Assembly: GCA_021770445.1 (NCBI GenBank) | Contig: JAETQY010000009.1 | Coordinates: 1 to 64,000, forward strand | Reading direction: 5' to 3' | Source of the DNA: Bacillota bacterium | GTDB lineage: Bacteria; Bacillota; Clostridia; Oscillospirales; Oscillospiraceae | DNA: 64,000 bases | Shown: piece after piece, positions 15,896-23,477 of the stretch | Position numbering within the stretch: the stretch's first letter is position 1 | Layout: each line of letters starts with the position of its first letter | Position numbers and translations under genes: made by a program | The notes under the pieces: generated by a model | Seen by the model: only the letters and a program-made list of their open reading frames with translations | What the model was told of the DNA's origin: nothing | Database searches by the model: none

Positions 15896-16704
15896 TACTT
15901 CTTACCTCCATTCTGATTTTCGATCATCTGCTGGCGGTGGGCAGCGGCGCCGCCGGTCTGCTTGCCATCGGTGCGGGTATGGGTGCCGCCGGAGAGCATC
16001 TGCTGGCGCTGATAGTTGGCGCTCTTCCTCATGCCCTCCACCTCATCCGCAGCCATGTCGAAGGCCGCCTTCAGGTAGGCGTCGCTCTTGCCGTCCAGGC
16101 GCATACCAGGCCGCACAGCCTTGATGATGGCCTTCTTGGCGTCCCGGGCGCTCATGGTGTCGATGCCGTCCAGGTTCAGCTTCTCGCCCATGCGGATCAG
16201 CTTGACACGCTCCCGAACGATAGCATCAATGCTGTCAGCGTTGACGGAGCTTCCCTTGTCATCGTCACCGTCGGCCTTGGGCTCATCGTCATCGCCGTCG
16301 GCCTTGGGCTCATCACCCTCATCACCAGCGAAGTCGTTCTGAGCCTGAAGGGCGTCGATGACTCCCAACAGGGTGTCGATGTCCTCATCCATCTGAGCGA
16401 TGGTAGCCATGCACCCCTGCTGGTCGGCGGGGTCGCCGTCAGCGTCCCGGCGGTCGCGCCGGTCCTTCACCATCTGGACCTGCTCCATGGGATCGGCGCC
16501 CTCATCCTTCTTCTCCTCGCCGGGAGCAGCGGGGGCAGCGGCAGGGGGAGCCGCCGGGGGATCACCGGAGCCCTCATCACTATTGGGCGCGGCGGGGGCA
16601 GCGGCGGCCCTGGCCTGCTTGCGGGCCTGGAACTCGGCAATAGCCTGTTCCATCTCCTCGGGGGTCAGGGGGCCGCCGTCTTTGCGGTTCTTATTGTTCT
16701 TCAT
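15895..16704 (-). CDS. nested scaffold protein (internal start in protease gene)
   Basis: In-frame ATG at 16704 inside the DUF2213 gene, preceded by AAGGAGT with eight bases between GGAG and ATG, would give a 269-residue scaffold beginning MKNNKNRKDGGPL. The boundary falls exactly where the protease domain ends and low-complexity scaffold begins, as in lambda C/Nu3. Inference from ribosome-site geometry and domain layout. Confidence 0.55.
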   Translation of the reverse strand: MKNNKNRKDGGPLTPEEMEQAIAEFQARKQARAAAAPAAPNSDEGSGDPPAAPPAAAPAAPGEEKKDEGADPMEQVQMVKDRRDRRDADGDPADQQGCMATIAQMDEDIDTLLGVIDALQAQNDFAGDEGDEPKADGDDDEPKADGDDDKGSSVNADSIDAIVRERVKLIRMGEKLNLDGIDTMSARDAKKAIIKAVRPGMRLDGKSDAYLKAAFDMAADEVEGMRKSANYQRQQMLSGGTHTRTDGKQTGGAAAHRQQMIENQNGGKK

Positions 16705-17259
16705 AACCTTCACTCCTTTTTTGGTGTCGCGGCCGTCAATGTTCAGCCGCGCTTGATCTCCAGCCCTGGCACTTTTCACCAGGGCAAGGTGATTGATGCG
16801 AATGTTCGTCTGGATCGCGTCATAGGGCTGACCGTTCCAGACGCCGGGGGTTTCGTCCAGGTCCAGGGAGTAGCCCAGGGAAAGCTCCTTCAGGCCGCTC
16901 CGCTTCATGGCGTCGGTGTTGTGGATGACAATTCGGGCCCGCACATCCTCGCCGTCCTGGATGCCAGGGGATAGGATGGTGCCGATGATCTCCTGCTGGA
17001 CGTTGTTCTTATCCACCTCTCCAGCATCATGGGTGATGATGACGGGTTTGCCCTCATAACTCGCAAGGCTGGCGGGATCGAAAACGTGCTCAGGGAGCCG
17101 GAGTTCCCGGCGCCTGGTCCCATCCTCATTCAGGTACTCGAAGATGCCCACCGAGGTAACGATGGGTTCATCCTTCAGGTATCCCTCGCGGGTCCAGTAG
17201 GTCGCACTCAGCGGAACGCTGTCGAGCCGGTACACGGTTTTCAGCTTAGGGGTGCTCAC
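15895..17259 (-). CDS. prohead protease with C-terminal scaffold, DUF2213 family
   Basis: A 454-residue protein. Residues 1-180 are the DUF2213 protease-like domain (YEGKPVIITHDAGEVD, LSLGYSLDLDETPGVW, IRINHLALVKSARAG). Residues 186-454 are a separate, helical and acidic scaffold part with Ala-rich and DEPKADGDDD repeats. The start is GTG 17259. A strong internal ribosome site allows the scaffold to be made alone (see the nested entry). Catalytic residues are likely among the His and Ser of the N-terminal domain but I cannot assign them. Confidence 0.8.
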   Translation of the reverse strand: MSTPKLKTVYRLDSVPLSATYWTREGYLKDEPIVTSVGIFEYLNEDGTRRRELRLPEHVFDPASLASYEGKPVIITHDAGEVDKNNVQQEIIGTILSPGIQDGEDVRARIVIHNTDAMKRSGLKELSLGYSLDLDETPGVWNGQPYDAIQTNIRINHLALVKSARAGDQARLNIDGRDTKKGVKVMKNNKNRKDGGPLTPEEMEQAIAEFQARKQARAAAAPAAPNSDEGSGDPPAAPPAAAPAAPGEEKKDEGADPMEQVQMVKDRRDRRDADGDPADQQGCMATIAQMDEDIDTLLGVIDALQAQNDFAGDEGDEPKADGDDDEPKADGDDDKGSSVNADSIDAIVRERVKLIRMGEKLNLDGIDTMSARDAKKAIIKAVRPGMRLDGKSDAYLKAAFDMAADEVEGMRKSANYQRQQMLSGGTHTRTDGKQTGGAAAHRQQMIENQNGGKK

Positions 17260-17534
17260 TTCCCACCGTCACCTCCGCTCCCCTCGCCTTCCCCCTCATC
17301 CTGCGGCATGGCCGCCGTCATGGTGGAAGTCAACAGGATCACAAGCTGCTGAAGGTTTTCGAGATGCTGGATACCGAGGTTTGCCAGGTGGTCAGCCACC
17401 TGGGACGTGGCACCGTCGCCGCCCCCAGCCGCAAGGCTGGCCCGAAGGCCGGCAACATCGTCGGAGCCTTCGGAGATCGCTTTTGCCTCCACGGCAATCT
17501 GGTTGCAGAGAGCCCTAATTTCAGAACCGGGCAT
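17256..17534 (-). CDS. small head-cluster protein
   Basis: A 92-residue protein, helical for the first 75 residues with a Gly/Glu-rich end (DEGEGEGSGGDGGK). It overlaps the protease start by 4 nt. No family recognised; genes in this slot can encode internal virion proteins or protease helpers. The hydrophobic LQQLVILLTSTMTAAM may be an amphipathic rather than a membrane helix. Confidence 0.5.
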   Translation of the reverse strand: MPGSEIRALCNQIAVEAKAISEGSDDVAGLRASLAAGGGDGATSQVADHLANLGIQHLENLQQLVILLTSTMTAAMPQDEGEGEGSGGDGGK

Positions 17535-17609
17535 TTGGTCTACCTCCTTTCATGGATTTGTGTTGTGCCCATCCGTCACAGGGGCAGGAACTTCTTCACG
17601 TCAATCACC

Positions 17610-18503
17610 TCACTTTTTCGGGTTCGCGGGGATGTTCAGGGTTGAAATATTAAAAACAGGAAGCGCGACACACCGGCATTGATAGTCCTCGCCCGGGTGT
17701 GCCCTTCTTCCTGTTTTTGTATCTACCACCGGCGGGTCATCCCACCGGAATGTTTTTCCGTTCAGGTGCTTGTGTCGCGGCCTCACTCGGCCGTCCCTGG
17801 AGTCTGACCATTTGTACTCCTCCACCCCGGCGTCGGTCTGCTGGCGCTTTGTAAGGTCCGCGTTCAGCTTCGCCATCTGATCCCGGGCAATCAGCCGGGC
17901 GTGTTTCTTGTTCACGGAGTAGGTACGCTGTATCTCCTTCAGGATCGCCGTGGTGGTTCTGCCGTTGCGGTAGCCCTCATAGACAATCTCCCGCATCTCG
18001 CCCAGGGTGCTTTGAGGGATCGTCTTTATCAGCCCCACATTCTGGCTCACCCAATAGTCAAGCATTTCCTGGTAGAACTGGCCCGAATAGTAGTCATCGA
18101 AGATGTCCAGCCCCAGGGTCTCGCTGACCACCCGTTTCCATTGTCGGATACTCAGCTTGGTAGTGAGTTCGGAGAGCTCCTTCAGCTTGGCATAGATGTT
18201 GAACTCATCCAGCCGCTTCTCCAGGTCCTCACCCATGACGCTGAAAACGGATTGGATCGTTGCCATCAGATCGTTTATACCATCCGCCCGGGGGGCACTT
18301 GCCTTCTCAGCGGCGGCGGCCTCCTTGATTTTTGGCAGGTGTTCGGATGCTACCTGATTCACGATCCTCATATAGGCGTCTGTGATGCCCTTGTACTGCC
18401 GTTCCAGGGCGGCGGGGTATCTTAGGGGGACCTTTGCATTGAGGGTCTGGTGGCCCTTGAATTTGCCTTTGACGGCCTTCTGGATGATCTCTCGCTGGTC
18501 CAC
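17610..18503 (-). CDS. minor head protein, Mu gpF/SPP1 gp7-like
   Basis: About 297 residues. The C-terminal 110 residues carry the Mu F-like signature: ARLIARDQMAKLNADLTKRQ, then YKWSDSRDGRVRPRHKHLNG, RAHPGEDYQCRCVALPVF with the paired Cys. The N-terminal part is helical. I prefer GTG 18503 as start (GGAGG eight bases upstream); a TTG at 18518 is possible but lies in front of the ribosome site. Acts at the portal vertex. Confidence 0.87.
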   Translation of the reverse strand: MDQREIIQKAVKGKFKGHQTLNAKVPLRYPAALERQYKGITDAYMRIVNQVASEHLPKIKEAAAAEKASAPRADGINDLMATIQSVFSVMGEDLEKRLDEFNIYAKLKELSELTTKLSIRQWKRVVSETLGLDIFDDYYSGQFYQEMLDYWVSQNVGLIKTIPQSTLGEMREIVYEGYRNGRTTTAILKEIQRTYSVNKKHARLIARDQMAKLNADLTKRQQTDAGVEEYKWSDSRDGRVRPRHKHLNGKTFRWDDPPVVDTKTGRRAHPGEDYQCRCVALPVFNISTLNIPANPKK

Positions 18504-18563
18504 GCCCATCACCTCCAATGAAAAGAGGGACTGCCGTAGCAGCCCCTCACCGTTGGTATTCTA

Positions 18564-19055
18564 TTATGCCAGGGTCTTTTTGAGCAACATCAGCTCGAAG
18601 ATGATTTCGTCGATCCGCTGTGCGATGCTCCCGCCGGTCTGGATCGGGTCAGGCACCACCGTCCGATGGTCCGCCCCGGGTTCCGGCCTGGTGGCGGGTT
18701 TCGCCGGTACGCCCTCAGCCCGCGCCCCGGGGATGACCTCATCCTTGATCCACTGGATGAATCCGGGTTTCAGGCGGATGGATGCGCCCTTGATGAAGGC
18801 CAACATGGTATCCGCGCTGAAGCAGTAGTTCTCGCTACACCCCTTCCGGTGGCCGCTCTGCCAGGGGAGCAACATGGGGACCTTCTCCAGTTTGCTCCGG
18901 CCCACAGCCTTCCCCGGCTCCTCATAGCCCATACTGGTTGCCACGTCCCGGGCGCAGAAGAACGGTTCCCCGCGCTCATCGAATACCACCCTGATCTTCC
19001 AGTCCTGCTTGCTGGAGAACGTCTTGCAGTTGACTTCGCGGTTGTTGTAGATCAT
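18564..19055 (-). CDS. Bro-N domain protein
   Basis: A 163-residue protein with the Bro/Ant N-terminal DNA-binding fold in residues 20-110: IRVVFDERGEPFFCARDVATSMGY, then a helix pair ending SIRLKPGFIQWIKDEVIPG. The rest is a Pro-rich linker and a short C-terminal helix (IDEIIFELMLLKKTLA). Bro proteins are phage antirepressor-type DNA-binding proteins; finding one at the head of the structural operon suggests a regulatory role in late expression, but the target is unknown. Confidence 0.75.
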   Translation of the reverse strand: MIYNNREVNCKTFSSKQDWKIRVVFDERGEPFFCARDVATSMGYEEPGKAVGRSKLEKVPMLLPWQSGHRKGCSENYCFSADTMLAFIKGASIRLKPGFIQWIKDEVIPGARAEGVPAKPATRPEPGADHRTVVPDPIQTGGSIAQRIDEIIFELMLLKKTLA

Positions 19056-19240
19056 CCCTTGGCACCCCCGTTTACCGCGACCTTCAAGAGATCGCTCAAC
19101 AGGTACAAGGACGCCTCCAGTCGTCCGCTCAACCGCTCCTGGCCCGTAGAGTCGCTGCCATCAAAGAAGGTCTCGCAGATCATGTAGGCAAGCGCCTCGG
19201 CCTGGATGGTCGCCATGGTTTTGTCTTTGGTCAACACCTT
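19052..19240 (-). CDS. small protein, first gene of the structural operon
   Basis: About 62 residues from GTG 19240 (AAGGAG eight bases upstream) or an internal ATG at 19216. Helical (TIQAEALAYMICETFFDGSDS, then LEASLYLLSDLLKVAVN). It overlaps the Bro-N start by 4 nt and so is the leading gene of the late transcript. Family not recognised. Confidence 0.5.
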   Translation of the reverse strand, partial: KVLTKDKTMATIQAEALAYMICETFFDGSDSTGQERLSGRLEASLYLLSDLLKVAVNGGAKG

Positions 19241-19266
19241 CACCACTCCTTCAGTAAATTTTCGTG

Positions 19267-19295
19267 TTGACCTTTCCGGGGCGGAGTGGTACAAT
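19267..19295 (+). promoter_or_regulatory. sigma-A-type promoter facing right
   Basis: TTGACC at 19267-19272, a 17-bp spacer, TACAAT at 19290-19295. It points away from the structural operon and toward a terminator only 40 bases after the predicted start, so it can serve only a short RNA. Confidence 0.6.
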
Positions 19296-19301
19296 CATCT
19301 T

Positions 19302-19368
19302 ACCGTAGATTGATTGTCTCCGCACCAGAAGGGCCTCCACCGTTTCCGCCGGTGGGGGCTTTTCTTTT
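19302..19368 (+). ncRNA. predicted small antisense RNA of the late-operon leader
   Basis: Expected start about 19302, seven bases after the -10 box. It ends in a rho-independent terminator (19333-19368: nine-pair stem CCTCCACC against GGTGGGGG with one wobble, then TTTTCTTTT). No open frame of useful length lies within it. Minus-strand late transcripts starting near 19.38-19.43 kb cross this segment, so the RNA would be perfectly complementary to their 5' leader. Not matched to a known family; existence is inference from promoter plus terminator. Confidence 0.5.
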
Positions 19369-19390
19369 GCCCCCTGCTGGATGCTCATGT

Positions 19391-19418
19391 TATATCACAG
19401 ACAATTACCTTACGGGAA
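19391..19418 (-). promoter_or_regulatory. 28-bp conserved promoter-like motif, copy 1
   Basis: On the minus strand it reads TTCCCGTARG, eight variable bases, then GTCTGTGATATA. 22 of 28 positions are identical to the copy at 24,067-24,094, at the same internal spacing. The TATA end would be a -10 box (TATAAC). It precedes the structural operon. Possible target of the ArpU-like regulator at 26.4 kb; inference. Confidence 0.55.
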
Positions 19419-19432
19419 TACCATTCACCGAT

Positions 19433-19479
19433 ATTATAACTTTCTTCCCAAAAAGCAATAATCACTTACCAAAAAGCAA
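19433..19479 (-). promoter_or_regulatory. late-region promoter with two tandem repressor operators
   Basis: A TATAAT (minus strand, 19433-19438) with a poor -35. Two operator-like 14-mers lie upstream at 19445-19458 (TTGCT-TTTT-GGGAA) and 19466-19479 (TTGCT-TTTT-GGTAA), 21 bp apart, two helical turns. They match the dyad found in the immunity region promoters, so repressor would block this promoter in the lysogen. Confidence 0.55.
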
Positions 19480-19496
19480 TCGCAGGGGATAAAAAG

Positions 19497-19518
19497 GGCT
19501 GACGGTTTTCCGTCAGCC
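19497..19518 (-). terminator. rho-independent terminator after the portal gene
   Basis: Perfect nine-pair hairpin (GGCTGACGG, loop AAAA) whose left arm contains the portal stop codon, followed on the minus strand by CTTTTTATCC. On the plus strand it is followed by TTCGTTTTT, so it may work both ways, separating the packaging and structural operons. Confidence 0.85.
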
Positions 19519-21525
19519 TTCGTTTTTGAGGACCTGGGCAAGGAGGTTCAGGGACGCGGCAAATGGAGGGAACAGCCCCTCGGGCCGCTCCATGAGCTCG
19601 GCGGCGTTGGCGAACTGTGCGGCGGTCATCTCACCCTCATCACAGGACGGGTCTCCGGCAAACTTCGTGGTCAGGTAGAAGGCTGTTCCCCCGAACTCAG
19701 ACGGAAGAGTATCGTCCACGCCCAGCAGGATCAGGTCCGCCGGGTCAATGGTGATCCCGAACTCTTCCCGGGCCTCCCGGGCCGCCGCCTGTCTGGAGGT
19801 CTCCCCGGGTTCAATGTGGCCGCCGGGGCCGCAGATAGTTCCCGGGCAGAAGTCAGACTTCCTCCGCCCGATCAGAACGTAGCCGTCCTTGACCACGATT
19901 ACCCCAGCGCCGTTCAATTTCCCTCCGCCCTGTTCGGCCGTAGGATCGCCGTCAGCGACGTTCTGTTGCTGGGTAGGGTTGTTGTTCATCTGCCCCGGTT
20001 GCGACGTTCCCTGAGCGCCTGTGAGCCTTCCCTGGTGGTTCTCGGCTGTCCCCTGGAGTGCGGGGTCGTAAATTGCATCAGGGCCCAGCCCCCATGTCTC
20101 ATCCTCGGGCTCATCGTCCAGGAGCGTGTCGATGTCGAACGTGCCCTCCTTTTCCAGTCCCCGGCGGACCTCCTCCGGCCCGACCACCTGCATATCCACA
20201 TACATCTGAGCGGTAGCAGCCTTGACCTGGGCGGTGTTCGCCTTGACCTGATCCACATTTGCCTGCTCCACCTCACTGAGGGACCACAGGGGGTTCATCT
20301 CCAGCTTGGGCTTCGGGTCCTCAGTGATATAACCCTGGGCCATGCCGGCCTTCACAATGATGTCCAGCAGATATTTCAGGTTCGGCACCACCTGGACCTT
20401 CTGGTTGCGCTCGATATAGCTGTACCAGTTCTCCATATCCCCCTCGCCGGTGGAGTTCTCGCCCGCAGGGGATCGGCCGAAGAGAACGGTCTGCGGGATG
20501 TTGGTGACAGAAGAGATGGTGGCAAAGGTAGTCTCCACAATATCCTTCACCCCGGCCAGTGACATACTCTTGAAGTCGTAGGTCTCGCCGTCTGCGTCGA
20601 TGGCGATGGAGTTCAGGAAGTTCCGGGCCATGTCGATCACCTGGAGCCGCCTCAGTACCGTATCCTCCCCTTCGTCGGTGGATAGGAGGTCGGCCAGGTT
20701 CTTCATGCCGTAGATGGCCTGGACGCATTTCTCCAGCATCTTCACCGCATAGGACGGCGCGGTGATGGCCTCCCGGAGCTCCTTTCTGATGCGGATGTAT
20801 TCAGGGATGCCCCAATGCCGGTACTGCGTCATGGTGGATCGTTCAGGCACTTTCCCGTTTCGGAATACCAGGCACCGACTTTCATGGACGCGGAAGCTGC
20901 CGTAGATGCTGGACACGTCATAAAACTCAGGCTGAAGGAATCGGTGGCGGTAGCGGTTCCGCCCACCCTCCGCCGGGGGCTCTATGCGGTAGATGCTGTT
21001 GTAGTCAGGGATGGCAATACTCCGGTCATACACCCGCAGTTCCTCGATCCCCCTGACCGCGCCCAGGTCCAGGGGCTCATCCAGTCCCCGGCCGTCATCA
21101 ATCATCATCACCGCGATGGAACCGCCATAGAGCCGGGACCACTTGATGGCCGTGGCGATGCTCTCATCCCACTCCAGCCATGCCAATGTGTCCTGGATGT
21201 ACTCCTCGGCTTTCTCATCGGTCACTCCGGTCTCGAAGCCCTTCTTCACCGCCTCTTCAGCAGGGGCGTCGATGATCTTTGAGAACAGGCCACCATCCTG
21301 ATACATCTCTGTTAGGTCCATGTCGGAGACCGGACCTTCTGGAGTGTATGAGTAGGCGGTCGAGTTGTCCTGGGCGGTGCCGTACTTATTCAACAGGTTC
21401 ACATATCCATCCTGGCGGAGCTGCTTGGTTTTGCCGTTGATCCGGTCCAGTGCGTTCCGGCCAGCCTCAATGCGGAGCATTTGTTGGTATCTGTTGATCT
21501 CAGCCGCGCTCTTATAATCGAACAT
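19513..21525 (-). CDS. portal protein (DUF1073) fused to a C-terminal Nudix hydrolase
   Basis: A 670-residue protein. Residues 1-460 are a DUF1073-type portal (YQDGGLFSKIIDAPAEEAVKKG, IKWSRLYGGSIAVMMIDDG, TNIPQTVLFGRSPAGENSTG, WYSYIERNQK). A Gln/Asn-rich linker follows (about 490-540), then residues about 545-665 form a complete Nudix domain: AGVIVVKDGYVLIGRR and the Nudix box GGHIEPGETSRQAAAREARE followed by EFGI, with G-x5-E-x7-RE-x2-EE-x-G intact. Such domains cleave nucleoside diphosphate derivatives. The fusion puts a potentially active hydrolase at the DNA-packaging vertex. Length is about 200 above a plain portal. Confidence 0.88.
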   Translation of the reverse strand: MFDYKSAAEINRYQQMLRIEAGRNALDRINGKTKQLRQDGYVNLLNKYGTAQDNSTAYSYTPEGPVSDMDLTEMYQDGGLFSKIIDAPAEEAVKKGFETGVTDEKAEEYIQDTLAWLEWDESIATAIKWSRLYGGSIAVMMIDDGRGLDEPLDLGAVRGIEELRVYDRSIAIPDYNSIYRIEPPAEGGRNRYRHRFLQPEFYDVSSIYGSFRVHESRCLVFRNGKVPERSTMTQYRHWGIPEYIRIRKELREAITAPSYAVKMLEKCVQAIYGMKNLADLLSTDEGEDTVLRRLQVIDMARNFLNSIAIDADGETYDFKSMSLAGVKDIVETTFATISSVTNIPQTVLFGRSPAGENSTGEGDMENWYSYIERNQKVQVVPNLKYLLDIIVKAGMAQGYITEDPKPKLEMNPLWSLSEVEQANVDQVKANTAQVKAATAQMYVDMQVVGPEEVRRGLEKEGTFDIDTLLDDEPEDETWGLGPDAIYDPALQGTAENHQGRLTGAQGTSQPGQMNNNPTQQQNVADGDPTAEQGGGKLNGAGVIVVKDGYVLIGRRKSDFCPGTICGPGGHIEPGETSRQAAAREAREEFGITIDPADLILLGVDDTLPSEFGGTAFYLTTKFAGDPSCDEGEMTAAQFANAAELMERPEGLFPPFAASLNLLAQVLKNEG

Positions 21526-21544
21526 ATCTTCTCACCTCTCATTA

Positions 21545-22963
21545 TCAGGATGTCAGGCTTGCCGCGTCGAAAATCTTCTTCACGAAGCAAGTCAGCGCAA
21601 CGGCGTCCGCCCGGTCGGGCGAGTCGATGTTGCGCTTTTTCATTTCTTTTTTGCTTTCCAGTTGGATTTTGCCGCCGCTGGTCACGGTGTACTTGCGAAC
21701 AGATAGCTGGGCCACCAGTTCGGTGTCATTGGGCAGTTTCAGCCGCCCGGCCTCCATGGTGTCCCGGATGATGGACCACATATAGGAAGTGATGTCCGCG
21801 AAGTAGGCCGCCGCGTCCTGATCGGGGACTTTGGCACCGAAGTTGACGGGGATGATCTCCAGTCTGGATAGGTGTTGCTCTCGCTTCACCTCGGCCAGCC
21901 GGTCCGTAACCCCTCCGCCCAGGCCGGTATCGTCGATATTGACATAGATGCGGCCCCGGTACTTCGGGTAGTCGGACAGGAGTTTCCGGTACTGGAGAAC
22001 AATGTCCCCCACCGTCCGCATGAGGTTTTGGCCCCGGCGGATGATAGGGAGAGTGGTTACGCCGCCCACATTCTGAGCGATAACGGTCTCATCGTCACCA
22101 TACCGGGCCACGTCCACTCCCAGGCTGATCCTGGTGATGGGGGCCTCCAGGTCCAGGGCGATGGATTTCTCCACCAGGGTCAGGGGGATAAACACGTCAT
22201 CCTCCTGCGAAGGGAAGTTCCCGAACACCCGGACCTGGACCACGTTGCTCTTTTCGCCATACTTGCGGATCAGGGCGTTGATCGTGGTTTTGTTGGTTCG
22301 GGAGCTGTCCAGGGAAGATACCTTGTGGCACCTGTAAAGGCCCCTGTTGGCTGTGTGGCTGTCATAGAAGGTCCCGGATGTCCTGGTAGGGTTCCCGCAC
22401 ATCAGGAGCCTGTTATTGGCACCAGAGAGAGTGCCCAGGATTGCCTCCATGATCTCATCTTCCACGCCGGACGCCTCATCCACGATGAACAGCATATTAT
22501 CTTCGTGAAAGCCCTGCATATTCTCAGGCTTGGAGGCTGTCCGGGCCACGGCAAACCACCGCTTCTCAAACCCCTTCATGTAGACATAGGTTTTCGTCCA
22601 CTTCAGGAGCTCCCGGAGCAAGGGGCTGTTGGACCGCCACTTTTCAACCTCGCTCCAGAGAACGTCGTGGAGCTGTTGGCGGGTGGGGGCGGTTGCAACC
22701 ACGCGGGGGAACCGGAAACAGGTCAGGAACCAGAGAAGGGCCACGGCTTCAACGCCGGTCTTGCCGACGCCCTGGCCGGATCGTACCGTTACCCAGGGAG
22801 CCTCGGCCAGATCACGGAGAACGTCCTGTTGCCACTGGTCAGGCTCAAATAGGAGGACTTCCCTGGCATACAGAACCGGGTCCTTTTGGTAGAGGGGGAC
22901 GCGGCGGTTGAAGAAGTCACGGTTTTTCTTCCTCTTCGCCTGGGCCTTGGTCATCTGTGCCAT
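21545..22963 (-). CDS. terL: terminase large subunit
   Basis: About 472 residues from ATG 22963. ATPase: Walker A SGQGVGKTG at residues 62-70, Walker B MLFIVDEASG about residue 157, and a coupling motif MCGNPTRTSGTF. Nuclease: GVDVARYGDDETVI, IDDTGLGGGVTD and a C-terminal DRADAVALTCF. All parts of an active packaging motor are present. The start overlaps the small subunit by 47 nt; alternative in-frame ATGs exist at 22954 and 23020. Confidence 0.93.
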   Translation of the reverse strand: MAQMTKAQAKRKKNRDFFNRRVPLYQKDPVLYAREVLLFEPDQWQQDVLRDLAEAPWVTVRSGQGVGKTGVEAVALLWFLTCFRFPRVVATAPTRQQLHDVLWSEVEKWRSNSPLLRELLKWTKTYVYMKGFEKRWFAVARTASKPENMQGFHEDNMLFIVDEASGVEDEIMEAILGTLSGANNRLLMCGNPTRTSGTFYDSHTANRGLYRCHKVSSLDSSRTNKTTINALIRKYGEKSNVVQVRVFGNFPSQEDDVFIPLTLVEKSIALDLEAPITRISLGVDVARYGDDETVIAQNVGGVTTLPIIRRGQNLMRTVGDIVLQYRKLLSDYPKYRGRIYVNIDDTGLGGGVTDRLAEVKREQHLSRLEIIPVNFGAKVPDQDAAAYFADITSYMWSIIRDTMEAGRLKLPNDTELVAQLSVRKYTVTSGGKIQLESKKEMKKRNIDSPDRADAVALTCFVKKIFDAASLTS

Positions 22964-23396
22964 CGGGGTCCTCGCCTCCATCCTCAGTAGTGACATCGGG
23001 GATCGCATTGATCCAGTCACTCACAACATCGGTCCCGCCGCTGCCGGCCTCCTGCTCGGCCTCGAACCGCTTTTCCTCCAGCTTGATCTTGGGATTGTAT
23101 CCAGCGGTATCCCGAACGAACTCAGCCGCCCGGGTGTCCCCGGTCATTGCCTTCACCAGCATCGCAGAGAGCAAAGCCATCTGATTGGTCAGGTCTCTTT
23201 CGTCAACACCCATCTTTTTCAGGTAGTCGTCTGCACCCTCCATCGCTGGCATATCCAGGAGCATCTTCATAGCCTTCGCCATGTCCCGTTTCCTGCGCCT
23301 GGAGGCCCCGCTGGCTTTCCCCCCTTTGGACTGGATCGCCCTTTGTTCGCTCGTTGTTCGCTCGGTAATCGGGATCAGGTTTTTCTCATTTGGCAT
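22917..23396 (-). CDS. terminase small subunit
   Basis: About 159 residues starting at MPNEKN (ATG 23396). The KGGKASGASRRRKRDMAKA segment and following helices are those of DUF5681-like small terminase subunits; the C-terminus is acidic (DGGEDPDGTDDQGPGEEEE), possibly contacting the large subunit. Overlap with terL is the usual arrangement. Confidence 0.78.
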   Translation of the reverse strand: MPNEKNLIPITERTTSEQRAIQSKGGKASGASRRRKRDMAKAMKMLLDMPAMEGADDYLKKMGVDERDLTNQMALLSAMLVKAMTGDTRAAEFVRDTAGYNPKIKLEEKRFEAEQEAGSGGTDVVSDWINAIPDVTTEDGGEDPDGTDDQGPGEEEEKP

Positions 23397-23477
23397 ATCA
23401 CCACCATCTTTGCAGAAAAAGAGGAAGCGGCCACCCATTCAGGCGACCGCTCCCCGTTTGATTTTGCACCGCTGGAG

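Noticed and set aside
13856..15916. Very long plus-strand open frame (about 686 codons) across the head genes
   Set aside because: It is antisense to the capsid, cement and adaptor genes, has no ribosome site, and its protein is His/Gly/Val-rich nonsense caused by high GC content.
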